From: Melanocharis versteri
Taxonomy: Eukaryota; Chordata; Aves; Passeriformes; Melanocharitidae
Length of the DNA: 64,000 bases
Assembly: GCA_013397845.1 (NCBI GenBank)
Contig: VZTG01007663.1
Location: forward strand, 248,001-312,000
Reading direction: 5' to 3'
Part shown: positions 1 to 12,165 of the stretch, one piece after another
How the letters are laid out: the number at the start of each line of letters is the position of its first letter
How positions within the stretch are numbered: the first letter of the stretch is position 1
Made by a program: the position numbers and the translations under genes
Notes under the pieces: generated by a model
Seen by the model: only the letters and a program-made list of their open reading frames with translations
What the model was told of the DNA's origin: nothing
The model's database searches: none

Positions 1-2569
1 CAAAGAGAAGAAGAAGCAAACTCCACCTGTCGAGCGTGATGCCTGAGATAAGTTAATTCCAGTATCTCTGAGGGGCAGCACACACATCCCCCCAAAGCAG
101 CTTCCCAGGGAGTGCTGCTCAGGCCGGAGCCAGGCGGAAACCCCAGACCTTGAATGACTCAACGCTGGCATTTGACGAAGCCAGCTCCCACGACCTGACC
201 ATATTCCTCATTTTTTCATCAGACAGCACCAAACCCAGCCTGGAATACATGGATAAACCTCCGAGAATGGTAAACTTCACTGCCCATCAATTTGTGCTGC
301 TCAGACCTTCTCCGGGGCCGAGTGACAAACACGTAAGGGATCCATGTAAAAGCCATATTTGTGACCACTTTGGGATCTACTTTCCAAAACAGAAATGCAG
401 CTTTTAGAAAACATTCCCATTTTAACAAGCAATGGTGCACACTAAGAGAGCCCTAGAAATAGTTTTACAATTGAAACATTACACACAGTAACTGCTATTT
501 ATACTTCAATATGTCAGCCTTAAATATTTACTTTTCCGCTCAGTTTATATGTTATGCCAGCAGAGCACTTTCTTGCATCATTTAAAGAGCTTATAGAAAT
601 TTAAAACTATCAGAGCAATAAGGAAAAGTATTATGAAATAAGTCAAATTAAATGAGGCAAAACATATTTGCTACTTTTTATGCAAAAATTAATTTCATGC
701 AGAGATGCACGATTTTTACAAGTAATTAGGTACTTCGCATTATTTGTTTTGATTAAAAAAAAACTTTTTTTGAAAAGCAAACTGTTTTGAACTTTAAACT
801 CTATCCAGGCTTTCCATTGCTACATGGAGACCACTCATCAGCTGGCAGCATTATGTTATTCTCCTGCCCCATGCGCTCTGAAAAGCCAACGAGTAAGTTC
901 AGAGTAAGTAAATGTTTATAGGTAGAGCTGCACATCACACGGCTGTACCAGCAGTTACTGGACATTTTTCTCAGAAAGCAAACGGGCTGGGCAGCTGTAT
1001 TTGGACAAGAAAAGTTGTTTCCTTTTATGGCCCAGAGTTGGTGGCTGTGGTCTAGGGTGGGAAGGCAGTGAGCAAGCACCCCATGCTGCATCCAATGGCA
1101 CTGTCATCCCTGGTCCAGCTGTTCTTCCCAGAGTCACCCTGATGATCTCCTTCTAGCACTCACTTATTTTCAAGAGCAGAAGAGACACTCCAGATAGGAT
1201 ATTGTATTATTTACTTTCCCTTTTGCTCTATTTTAGGTCTCATAAACCCAGAGTTTAAACAAACGACTCAGATTGAAAACCATTTATGGGCACTTCCTGG
1301 CCCACCAGATTTGGGCTCCTCTCCTGCAAAGGAACCAAGACAGGCTCAGCTACTCTGCCACTTACTTTTCCATTTGTATATTTAAATTTTTGTGCCATTA
1401 AAACCAGCTAAAATGGATTTTGAAGAAAAAATGGCCTGGAAATTCACCGCCGATTCACCGACACTGAGATTGCACAATGTCCCACACCGCGGCCCATGTA
1501 AAATTAAAAGGATGACTATGACCGTTTCCAATCAAGTTTTTGGCTGTTTCTTTGGGAACTCTGAACTGATGGGCACTTAAACTGGAACAACTGCAAGGAA
1601 GAAAGCAAGAGAGCAGAGGAAGTGGGAAAGCCCTGTAGCAGATGAGCTGCAGACAGACGAGAAACACCTGTCCAGGAGCAGATCTGCTGAGCAGGTTCCC
1701 ACCCAGCCCCCCTGGCTACTTACTCCCTTTGCTTCAGCTTTTCACTCTTCAGCTCTATCAAACATTCAACCAGCCCTTTTTTGTGGCTTTAATCTCAGAG
1801 TGGAAACCTGGAAGGAAAGACTGGAAGGAAGGAAAGAGCAATGGGGAAAAGTAAGATGCTCGAGGCATGGAAGAAAAACATTTCTATGAGGAAGATAAAA
1901 CAAATTTTCCAAAGGCTAATTGGAAATTCAACAGTTCTAATCTACATGGAAAGTGGAAGGCCAAGTAATCAGGGCTGAACACTGTCTGCATCGTATTACA
2001 AACAGCAAAGTCTAATTACCTCTCCTACTTAAAAATCTTTATCTAACTTCAGCTCTTTTCTAAAACAAAGCAAAACTGACATTTTGATGGAGGCAAACTC
2101 CAAGCAGCACTCACAACCACTGCACCAGCAGAGAAGAACCAGCCTCTTAAACTGAATGCACTTTCCCATGTGGTTCCGCACTTTAATTAGAATAAAAGTT
2201 ACACTCATGAGAGGAGAGGGGGAGAACCAGCAAAGAAAGGGCAAAAACCAGAGTGCAAGCAAGCAGCATTAATGCTGAGGGACATGAACGCCGAGCCTGG
2301 AGGTCGAGTTGTAGGGATGTAGCTTTGCTGGCCAGTTATCTGCACAAGCTCTACAGGCATGGGAAAACTGCGAAGGTTGTCAGGAAACACAAAACCTCCT
2401 GTGATGGAAAATCCTGCAGAGAAACACATCCTGGCCACCGCCTGAGCCCCAGCCTGGTTGGGCTTCTCTGCTCCTCCAGCAAACAATGTGCAACTCCAGC
2501 AATTCTGAAAAAACTGAGTTTGGAAACTGAATACAGAAATTTAAAAACTCGTCTCCTTTCCAATCAAAA

Positions 2570-2760
2570 GCACTGGCACAGGGTGCCCAGAGAAGCTGTG
2601 GCTGCCCCTGGACCCCTGGCAGTGTCCAAGGCCAGGCTGGATGGGTCTTGGAGCAGCCTGGGATAATGGAAGGTGTCCCTGCCCCTGGCAGGGGGTGGAA
2701 CTGGATGAATTTTAAGGTCCCTCCAACCCAAACCAGCCTGTGATTCCATGATTCTGTGAG
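2570..2760 (+). mobile_element. CR1 LINE 3' fragment
   Basis: 5'-truncated CR1 retrotransposon in plus orientation. It begins inside the 3' UTR (GGCACAGGGTGCCCAGAGAA) and ends with the CR1 octamer-type tail, GATTCCATGATTCTGTG. It has no coding capacity. It lies in the ADCY9 intron, opposite to the gene's direction. The copy shares long stretches with those at 9372, 10895, 11697, 49108 and 54719, so they belong to the same or close subfamilies. Confidence 0.9.
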
Positions 2761-5584
2761 AAGGAGGGATTTAAATTATTGGAGTAAATCTCAGGTCTGT
2801 TCAAATTACATTGATCCCACAGGAGTGGGAGACTGGAGAAACAGGCCACCAGTTCCCCCCACTATTTCTTGGGAATGTGCTGTATCATACCAAGGGCTTC
2901 AAATGAGTGAAATATATTTACACTTTGCTTTTCTTCCCCAATCCAAGTTTAAAACTTGGTTCCCACAACCTGTAGATTGAGAGATCAAAATGAGTCAGGG
3001 ACACAGCTCCCACTGTAATTTTAAATTGCAAATTAAAGGCAAGACAGCCTGGAGAAGCTCAGGGCTTGTGGAAGTTCAGTGTTGTAGAAACCATTTAAAT
3101 TGCAAGAAGGTTATAATGGGAAATTTAAATAATTAGATCTGGCACTGTTACATCAGACTTGAATAAAACCAAATAAAAGATTCAAGTTTCAAACTCGGAG
3201 AGAGAACAAATTATTGAGGAGACTGGATATAAACATACACTGGCAGCCTTTCGTAATAAACATGGCCCTGTACAATTTAACAAGGAAATCAAAGAGGTAT
3301 AAAAATTAATTAAAACAGATGCAAAGAAATCCTTACATAAGAACTCTGATAAAAATTAATCTAAAAAATACAATTCCCTAAAACTTGCTGAGACCCCTAA
3401 AAATTAGTACTCCAAGGCAACAATTTTCCGAATTATGAAAAGAAACAGAATTCATTTAAAAAAAACTAAAACAACAAAACAAAAAAGAAATAAAATCACC
3501 AAAAAAGGCACCATAAAACCCCAAACTGTGCAGGGGAGAGAGGGAAGACAGTCTCAAGTTTTCAGTACCTAAAAACAGCCCTTGAAGTGCTCCTCCCCTA
3601 AGGATATTTTGATCTTAGTCACATGGGTTTTTTAAGGTATGTTTATTTAGTCTCCCCGTAGATAACTGCAAGGAGAGAGCTGCTAACACAATATTAAAGT
3701 AATGATCTGATGGCTGCCCTCATGGCTGAGAGAGGCATTAAGTCTGAAATATTACCAATAAAACCATTAGGGCTCAGCAACCTCAGAGAACACACATACA
3801 CACACTGCTTCCACCACTTGCCAACCTTGTCTCAGTCAAAAAATCAAATTTATTTTCTTATTATTTGATATTTACCTGCTTATTGATAAGCCTATATAAT
3901 AGTACAGGTAGATAAGGAAAAATGAAAATAAGAAGAGAAAATATTTGAGAATGTCTTACGATACACAAGCGCTCTTGTTTGCACAAAGAGGAAATGGATC
4001 TTTTCCTACTATGGCTCATATTTTCACCCAAATCACCTATTTTTCATTTTCATCAGACCATTTGCAACATAATTTTGGAAAATACACAGAAAGAACAGCT
4101 CACACAAAAACTTTTCCAGATAGCTACATCTGGTTTGTTTTTGTAAGTTTAGACAGTGTGAGTGAAGTTTCCAGCTAAACTGACTTGGAAATTCAAGAAT
4201 TGCAGAGCAGGGCAGAATAAATTCCAACGACGAACACACTTGTAATCACAAAAACTTATCACACAAGTGTACCCACAACAAAAGCACCTTCAGACCAGGG
4301 ATCAGCAGCTCTGCAAAGCAAGGCCTGGCTCGCTGCACTGGGACTGGACTCGGCTGGCCAAGGCAACATGGATAAACATGGAAAGAGAAGACTCAACAGG
4401 CAGATTTGCTCCCACACAGGCGCCGCTGCCCGGGGCTGTCACATCCACCTGCCAGGGACCTGGGCTGCTCCTGCAGCACCAGCACCAAGGATGGAAAGAG
4501 ACATCCAGCTTCTGGCTTGGCATTTGGAAAGGCTGCAGCATCCAAAGGTTTTCACATCAAAAGCAAAACAACCCCCAAATGTTCCTTTGCGATGTACTTT
4601 TTCCAGTTCTGAACTAAATGAATTGATGGATTTATTTATATACCTACACATGTGCATATAAAGACAAAAATTAGTATCATTGGATGATAGATTTCTACCA
4701 CTAGGAAAAACTTCGGTAGTGAGAAGCAGAGACTGGTTAAATGCTAAAATAGAGAAGAAGAAAAAAAGAGACAGTAACCCTCTGAAGCCCCTTGCTCTGC
4801 TCAGCAGGCTGGCATCATGCGGAGGGCAACAAGTATCTGTTCCACACCACAGCTCCCTTCCAGAAATGAGTACCGCAATATCAACGTGCAGCTTGCACTG
4901 TGGGGGCAAACCTGGATCTGTGCATCCCTGAGCTCCTCAGGGGCAACACACCCCTGGGATGGGCCCCCTCTGTCCCAGTGGTGAGGAAAGGCACAGCTCC
5001 AGCATTACACTGCTGCTCCATGTGGCTTTGGATGACAGCAAAAATCACCTCTATCTACTCTGAGTGGAGCAATTCTCTTTCATTTCATGTCCTGGACAAG
5101 CCAGACAGTTCACAACACACAAAAAATCCCAAAACAACAACCTCAGTAAATCAGCAACAGCTCTACGCCAAATTATTCAAATTAATCAGAAAGAGGATTA
5201 AAATTCTTGCAATGCCATCTTGCTGAAATACTGCGTGGTTATTCCCAGTGGCACAGCAGCGATCCATCCCTACAATCCATGGCTGTTCCAGCTTTCCAGT
5301 GCTTCCTGGGAGGTGCTGAGTTACCTTCTCACCACTCTGGGCCTCACCTGCCCCACGGCCACGGCCCAAAGCTGCTCCCACAGAGCTCCTGAACCCCTGC
5401 TGGAGGTGCTGGTGTTCCCCACACACGGCAGGGCTCTTGCAGCAGTTTAAGCACAGGGCTTTTGGCTCCAGCTCTTTCCCCCACCACAAGCAACCCTTTC
5501 CTTGTCTGGAGAACGTAGCCATCTCCCCATCTGGAGCTTCTTCCTCCAGATGAACACAACTGCAGTTCCTTGCCCTCTTCTAGA

Positions 5585-5610
5585 CATCCATCCACCCATC
5601 CACCCATCCC
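5585..5610. repeat. (ATCC)n microsatellite, short and imperfect
   Basis: A run of CATC/CACC tetranucleotide units, about six units long, in the ADCY9 intron. It is a simple repeat with no evident function. Confidence 0.8.
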
Positions 5611-8600
5611 AACTGCTCTCGTACAGGCTCTCTCCATTTGGTTCACATCTCTTTAACTGGTGTTTCTTCTGTTACTGAAACAACTTCTGAGACTTAAGGA
5701 CTAAACAAAGAACACCCTCAAAAAGTGCTTCAGATTAGTTTCCTGTAGATTTCAACTTCTTATAGTCTCTTCCCTCACACTGTCACCCACCATGCCTTTG
5801 GCTTCCACTTCCCCACTGCCCTCCAGTTCTTCCAAATACCATCACGAAATTCCTCTCTAATTTACTTCTCAGAAGATACAGTCTAATGGGCAATTAAAAA
5901 TACAAAAGAGAATTTAGGAATAAGTATATTCCCTTAACAGCTTCCATCCCATTAAAATATTTTGCTGTCATAATGCCTACAGGGATTATCTTCAGTTGCA
6001 AGAGAACAATGAAAACAAACACTTAAAAATTATCTTTAAAAGCCACAATATTTTGAGAAAAGCTGCCACGGTGCTCTTGGACCTTGGAAACTTGCACCAA
6101 AATACGTGAGATATTGCTCAGAGGTCAGTTTTGCTCTTCAGTTCTATGGCTAGAAACCATAATAGTACTAATACCTGCAAATCCCACCTTCCCTATTTCG
6201 TATCAGCAAATTGCATTGGGAACACTATTACAACCCCCACCACAAAATCCACCACTACCTCCACTTGTTTATGCTTTTGAACTATTGGCAAACAAATATA
6301 AAAGAACAATGAAACAAATAAAAAGAGGGGAATAAATGAGAACATTAACACACGATTAACTACATGAAACTTAAATAAAAATATGGAGCATTTTTTATGG
6401 GGGGAACAAGGACTGCAAAGTTTGTTTATTAAGGAGTCTGGTTCTCGTCCAAGTTTCACGTTCCAGCCTGAAAATAACTTCTTAAAACAGCTGTCAGGTT
6501 TTTTTGGGAGGAGGAAGAATGAACTACCAGCAAATATGACCTTTCTTTAGAGCACACGAGTTATCATGGGTTGTGCTCCACGGAGAAAATTCAACTCCTG
6601 TGTGGCCCCCAAAATCTGTAATCAAGAACACGAAAGAGTATCCAGAAAGAAAACCCAGCCTTCATGGAGAGCTCACAAAATAGAGAAGAACCATGGTCTC
6701 AGAGCTCAGGAGACCATGGGAATCAATCATCCCCCACTGGGCCAAAAATCAGCCTTTAATCTTCCTTTCACTTAGATTCTTTTAAAACTTTTTTTTTTCA
6801 CCAATAAACATCTTATTTAAGTAGATTTTTTTTAAATTAAAATAAAAAATGGCAATATATTTTAAAATTAAGCAATCAAAGCTCCAAATCTCATAACAGT
6901 ACATTTGAAAGTCAAACATGAAGAAACTCAACAACTTACTGACTGTGCTGTTAACATCACTTTAGTGATGACCTCTCAGATTTTCATGGTTTATATACAT
7001 TTGCTCTCTGCTGTCTTGGCTGATAAAACAGCAGCCAAAAACATGTAAACTTTTTTGTACGATGTATACTGATAGTTCAAAAACTCCCAGTTTCTCCACA
7101 CATGGAGATACATTCACAACAGAAGTACTTACATAAACAGTTGTTCTAAGTAGTCCCTGTATCCAAAACAGTCAATTATTAGCTGGATATATTTACTGAA
7201 TTAGTCACTTCCACATCTGGCACAGGTAGAGGCTCCTCCACATTCTAAAGGTCCTGGAATTTTCTTTGGGGAGCATAAAATAACAAAATTCATCCTGGAT
7301 ATGCTGTTGCTGCTGCGGTATGTTCTTTCTATCTCCAACATCCAAAAAGTTAAATTTTGGTTCAGGAAACAGCAGCAATTGCCCCAGATGCAAAGCAGCA
7401 TCAGAAAACTTTAGATCATTAAAGACTCACTTCCTTCCTCCCAAAAAAGTGTCACTTAAAACTCCTCTGTCTTCTAGAGCCAGTGTGACATTGCAAAGAG
7501 AAGTCATTAACTGCTTTGTATCAAAACAGACAAACAAATTACAAAAAAATATCATTTCAAATGCTGCTGTGCTGAACCTGCAATTCTTTATCCCGTTTTT
7601 GGAATGACAATGCCTGGTATCCCCACAGTGCCCCATCTCTTCATTCTAATATGCAAATGCAGATTTAACTTTTTAAGACCTCCAACTATTTAACAAAGGA
7701 TTTATACTGCCACAAAGTACAATTCTCCCCTTTATTCCCCCTTCAACATGTGAACAAAAGTGCAGTAGGTAGAAAATGTGTGGGACTGTGATATGAGAAA
7801 ATACTTCCACGTCGGTACAAAAAGAGTGAGACACACTGTGTCTCATACTAATTTTAGCTACTCACTATTGACTATTTAGTCTATTTAACAGTGCTCCAGT
7901 AACAAGCACCCGGATTTCTGGACAAACCTCAAATACAGGATTTTGGGAACCGCTGTCACCAAAACATTAGCACAGTTTCTTATGAATAAATGAGCTCATG
8001 TCCCTGCCTCAGCACAGAGCAGCCCTTCGAGTCGCTCATGAACCACAAGCACAATTTAGAAGTGAACACAGGTATGACTGCTTGGGATTTATACCTGGGA
8101 TTAGGATTCCCACAGCAGAATGCACAGTAGAAATCTCAAGCAAGGCAACGCTTCATCGCCTCATCTTCAGGATGCGTCTGGTGTCACATTAAAAATTCCT
8201 TACATTGGCAACAATTACACTTCATGGAACAGGGAACTGAAGCACGGTTTCCTAGAAGTTTGTTAGAGCAAGCAGGAACACCAAAAAACAGCCCCTGAGA
8301 CACCCAACAAGAGCTTGAAGCGGAGTTGGATCAAGGACTCACCTCCTCTGGCAGGTTATTGAATGGGCACTGCCGAAAAATGATACATTCAGACAGTCAA
8401 ATGTCTAGACAAGGGGGTTTTAGGAATGGCCTCCACAGCTACAGATGAGGAGTTTATTCATTAGGAAAATTAAAGCACTCTGTAAGTTTTCAAACCAGGC
8501 ACCTGACCCACCCTTTACTGCAATATCCATGCACAAGTAACATACCTTTAATCCACACCAGTTATTCAAATACCTGGTGATCTTTCCAGTGCCCGTACCG

Positions 8601-9371
8601 TGCCAATGTGGGAGATTTTTATCCCCCGAAAAAGGAAAGAGTAAACACTAGAGAGTAAAATTTCATCCCCATTTATTATGGTTCAGCTATACATGAATAC
8701 AGAAATATCCAAATGTATATAATCAAAACATTTATTTCAGGCTTTCTTGAAAGTAAAGGGTGTTTTCCTTCAATTTAGGAGACAGGGCAAAGTCACATCA
8801 GGAAAAGAAACAGCTCAGAAAACAAGCACCATTTCTTTTTCCTGAAAGGTTCGAACAGAGCCATGACCAGCTCCAGCACAGGGATGGGATCCTCACTGGA
8901 TTTACTCGATTGTGGCCCAGTCATGAATTCAGGCTGCCTCACCTTCCTTCCCTCCTTGATAATGCACAGCCCATCAGCCATGCACAGCCACAGCACACGT
9001 GGAGTGGGTTATTGGGGTCTTTCTGCTGCCACTATGTGAACATAAACCTCACTGGGGCTCAGCCTCACTGGCTCCTCAGCACCTGAGGAGCCCAGGTAGC
9101 AGCACAGGCTTCATTAATTCCATACTGCTCCTTGCCTGAGAGGTGCCTCAGTCTACAAATAAAGACCCAAGGATGAACCCTTTCAATGACCATCTAACAC
9201 CAGCTACACTTCACTCGCTCACTGTCCCTAAGCTTGTCCTCCAACAGTCATTGCAGCAGGGTTGTAATTTTATATATGCATTGGAAGGGCAATAAAGACT
9301 CTCATAAATACTGCAGGCCATCCTTCTTCTGACCCCAAAATCTGTGTTTATAGCATAACTCCCTGTGTTCG

Positions 9372-9541
9372 TTGCCCAGAGAAGCTGTGGCTGCCCCATC
9401 CCTGGCAGTGCCCAAGGCCAGGTTGGACGGGGCTTGGAGTCACCTGGGATAGTGGAAGGTGCCCCTGCCCATGGCAGGGGGTGGAGCTGGATGAGCTTTA
9501 AGGTCCCTTCCAACCCAAGCCATGCTGTGATTCTGTGATTT
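9372..9541 (+). mobile_element. CR1 LINE 3' fragment
   Basis: Truncated CR1 3' UTR in plus orientation. It starts at the GCCCAGAGAAGCTGTGGCTG block and ends with GTGATTCTGTGATTTT. It is non-coding, lies in the ADCY9 intron, and is in the same orientation as the copy at 2570. Confidence 0.88.
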
Positions 9542-10894
9542 TATACTGAATCACCTAAATACAGCAGCAAAGACTTTCAGAGCAACATTTTGCTTTACTT
9601 ATATCAGTGAGTCACAGGCTACATTTAAAGCCGTTTTATTTAGACAAACTATAGGCATGCTCAATGTATATTAAATGCAGTTCCTGAATTGTGTTATGTA
9701 TTTCCCTCACCCAGGCTGTTGTGTTACCATAACATCCCAAAGATGACATTTAACACACACAGTCACATTATTTCCACAAATCGATAATTCTGCTGTTAAA
9801 ACCAACTGGCTCCTCTTTGAAGCGACACAATTCTAACTGTAAACTTCAACAAGTGCCATTTTAATTTGGAGGAACTGGTGTTTCAAAAGCTGCCCCAAAC
9901 ACTGGTGAGGCATGGTCCAGCTCCTGCACTTACTAAGCAGCACAAGAATTAACAAATCCTTTGCTCCAAACGAGGTGGACAAATAACGCCCCGTCAGCAC
10001 AATCCCGCTCCATTACAGCAGCAGCAGCAGCACAACTCACAGAAATTTATGACCCTCTTGGCTGCACGCTTGGCTGTGGCTGATATTAGGATCATACAAC
10101 TCCCATCACAACCTAAATCCCAAAATACATAACTAATACAGTTTCTTTAAGTGCTCTGCAAATACACTGCTTCAAAGAAGCACTGGTGAGGGTGGAAGCC
10201 AAGCAGGCAAATCTCCTAACTTGGAAAAACAAAATTTTAATCTGAATTTTAAGACAAATTCCAACTTTGTCACCTCCTGAAATCTTGGAAAGAATTAAAT
10301 GCATAACAGATGTACTCCATTTTAAATATAGCCACATCACGCACGCGTTTTTTATAACACACAGAAAACACTGTGCCTGATAAAAATGCTTCCCGTATGG
10401 TCTGATTCACTTTCAGTACCCGATTATGGACACAAAATCATTCCTGACTCCCGATCAGCAAACAGCCATAGCTCTATCCCCGAGCAGAGATAAGCAGCAA
10501 AGCCAAAGGATCATCCCAGTGCTTCGTCAGGGCTTGGAAACCACCACCTTCCTGTCGGTATCCTCTGCCTTCACATTTAAAAAATGGCATTCTTTATGTG
10601 CTGAAGCTCCCACCTTCTGTTACCAACAGGTAAGTTCTATGATGCTCCCTACTAAATAGAGCCAAGCAAAGCTTTTATTAAGAAGTGTCACGCAGTTCAT
10701 GAACACGCAGCCATTTGTGCTACAAGAATTAAACACGTTTTCCGAGCTGACTAAACACGATTCAAGCATCTGATTATGGAAAAATAACAGACTGTGGCAA
10801 CAACTCAGATCACTTTCACATAAAAAACATTCTAAGGGTGCACATAGTTACTGAAATGCTATATATACACACACATATACATGGGGAAAGAGAG

Positions 10895-11178
10895 AATGGA
10901 GTGACAGGAGAAGGGGGAATGGCTTCCCCCTGCCACAGGGCAGGGTTAGATGGGATATTGGGAAGGAATTGTTCCCTAGGAGGATGGGGCGGCCCTGGCA
11001 CAGGGTGCCCAGAGAAGCTGTGGCTGCCCCTGGATCCCTGGCAGTGTCCAAGGCCAGGCTGGATGGGGCTTGGAGCAGCCTGGGATAGTGGAAGGTGTCC
11101 CTGCCCATGGCAGGGGGTGGAACTGGATGATCTTCAAGGTCCCTTCCAACCCAAGCCATTCCACAATTCTATGAATTC
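10895..11178 (+). mobile_element. CR1 LINE 3' fragment
   Basis: CR1 3' end in plus orientation, longer than its neighbours. It includes the segment with GGCAGGGTTAGATGGGATAT and the GCCCAGAGAAGCTG block, and ends in ATTCCACAATTCTATG. It sits about 0.5 kb from an oppositely oriented copy at 11697, so the ADCY9 primary transcript contains an inverted CR1 pair. Confidence 0.9.
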
Positions 11179-11696
11179 AACAGCTTTACGTAATTTAAGG
11201 TTTTTGGACCTATCTGTGGAAAACTATTGTCAAATATCAAATTAAAGTATCTGACACAGGTAAGAAAATGTGACTTCAGTGAAGACTAGCAGACCTTTTG
11301 TTTATCTCTGTATCCACAGCAAATTCCAGCAGCAGCAATGTTTCATAACCAAAGATGTATATGTTACTTTAACATTCTCAGCAGAGAAATTTAGTTGCTG
11401 ATCATTAGAGATTCCAGAACCTCGGGTGAGGCACGGGGTGTGTATGTTTCTCTTAAATGGTTTATTGGAATTATGAAACAACTTATAATAAATTTTCTCA
11501 TCCTCACGTGGTATTTTTAAGAACACTCTCTGCTTCTAGTCAATGCCACATTGCCAAGCAGCAAGTAAAACATTAAACACTATTCATATTGTCTCATTAG
11601 TAACTTACACGTACATGAGAGAGAATCTCTTTCATAACATGTATCTTACTAGAAAGGTCAGTCCCAAAAAGGGAGTCAGACAAACACAAACAACTT

Positions 11697-12165
11697 CACA
11701 GAATCATGGAATGGCTTGGATTGGAAGGGACGTTAAAGCCCATCCAGTTCCCCCCCTGCCATGGGCAGGGACACCTTCCACTGTCCCAGGTTGCTCCAAA
11801 CCCCGTCCAGCCTGGCCTTGGACACTGCCAGGGATCCAGGGGCAGCCACAGCTTCTCTGGGCACCCTGTGCCAGGGCCTCCCCACCCTCACAGGGAACAA
11901 TTCCTTCCCAATATCCCATCTATCCCTGCTCTCTGGCAGTGGGAAGCCATTGCCCCTTGTCCTGTCCCTCCAGGCCCTCGTAAATAGCCTCTCTTCATGT
12001 TTCTTGCCAGCTCCCTTCAGGTACTGTAAAGCCACAATTAGGTCACTCCAAAGCCTTCTCTTCTCCAGGCTGAACATTCCCCATTCCCTCAGCGTTTCCT
12101 CATAGGAGAGGTGCTCCACCCCTCTAATCAACTTAGTGGCCTCCTTTGGACCCACTCCAAATAAG
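11697..12165 (-). mobile_element. CR1 LINE 3' fragment, minus orientation
   Basis: This CR1 copy lies on the minus strand, the same direction as ADCY9. Its tail appears on the plus strand as CAGAATCATGGAATGG at the left end. It extends to the internal CR1 segment containing TTCTCCAGGCTGAACATTCC and the phrase for 'gaggccactaagttgatt' at the right end. It is the longest CR1 fragment in the ADCY9 intron. A 210-codon minus-strand open frame (11733-12365) runs across it and is treated as repeat-derived, not as a gene. Confidence 0.9.
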
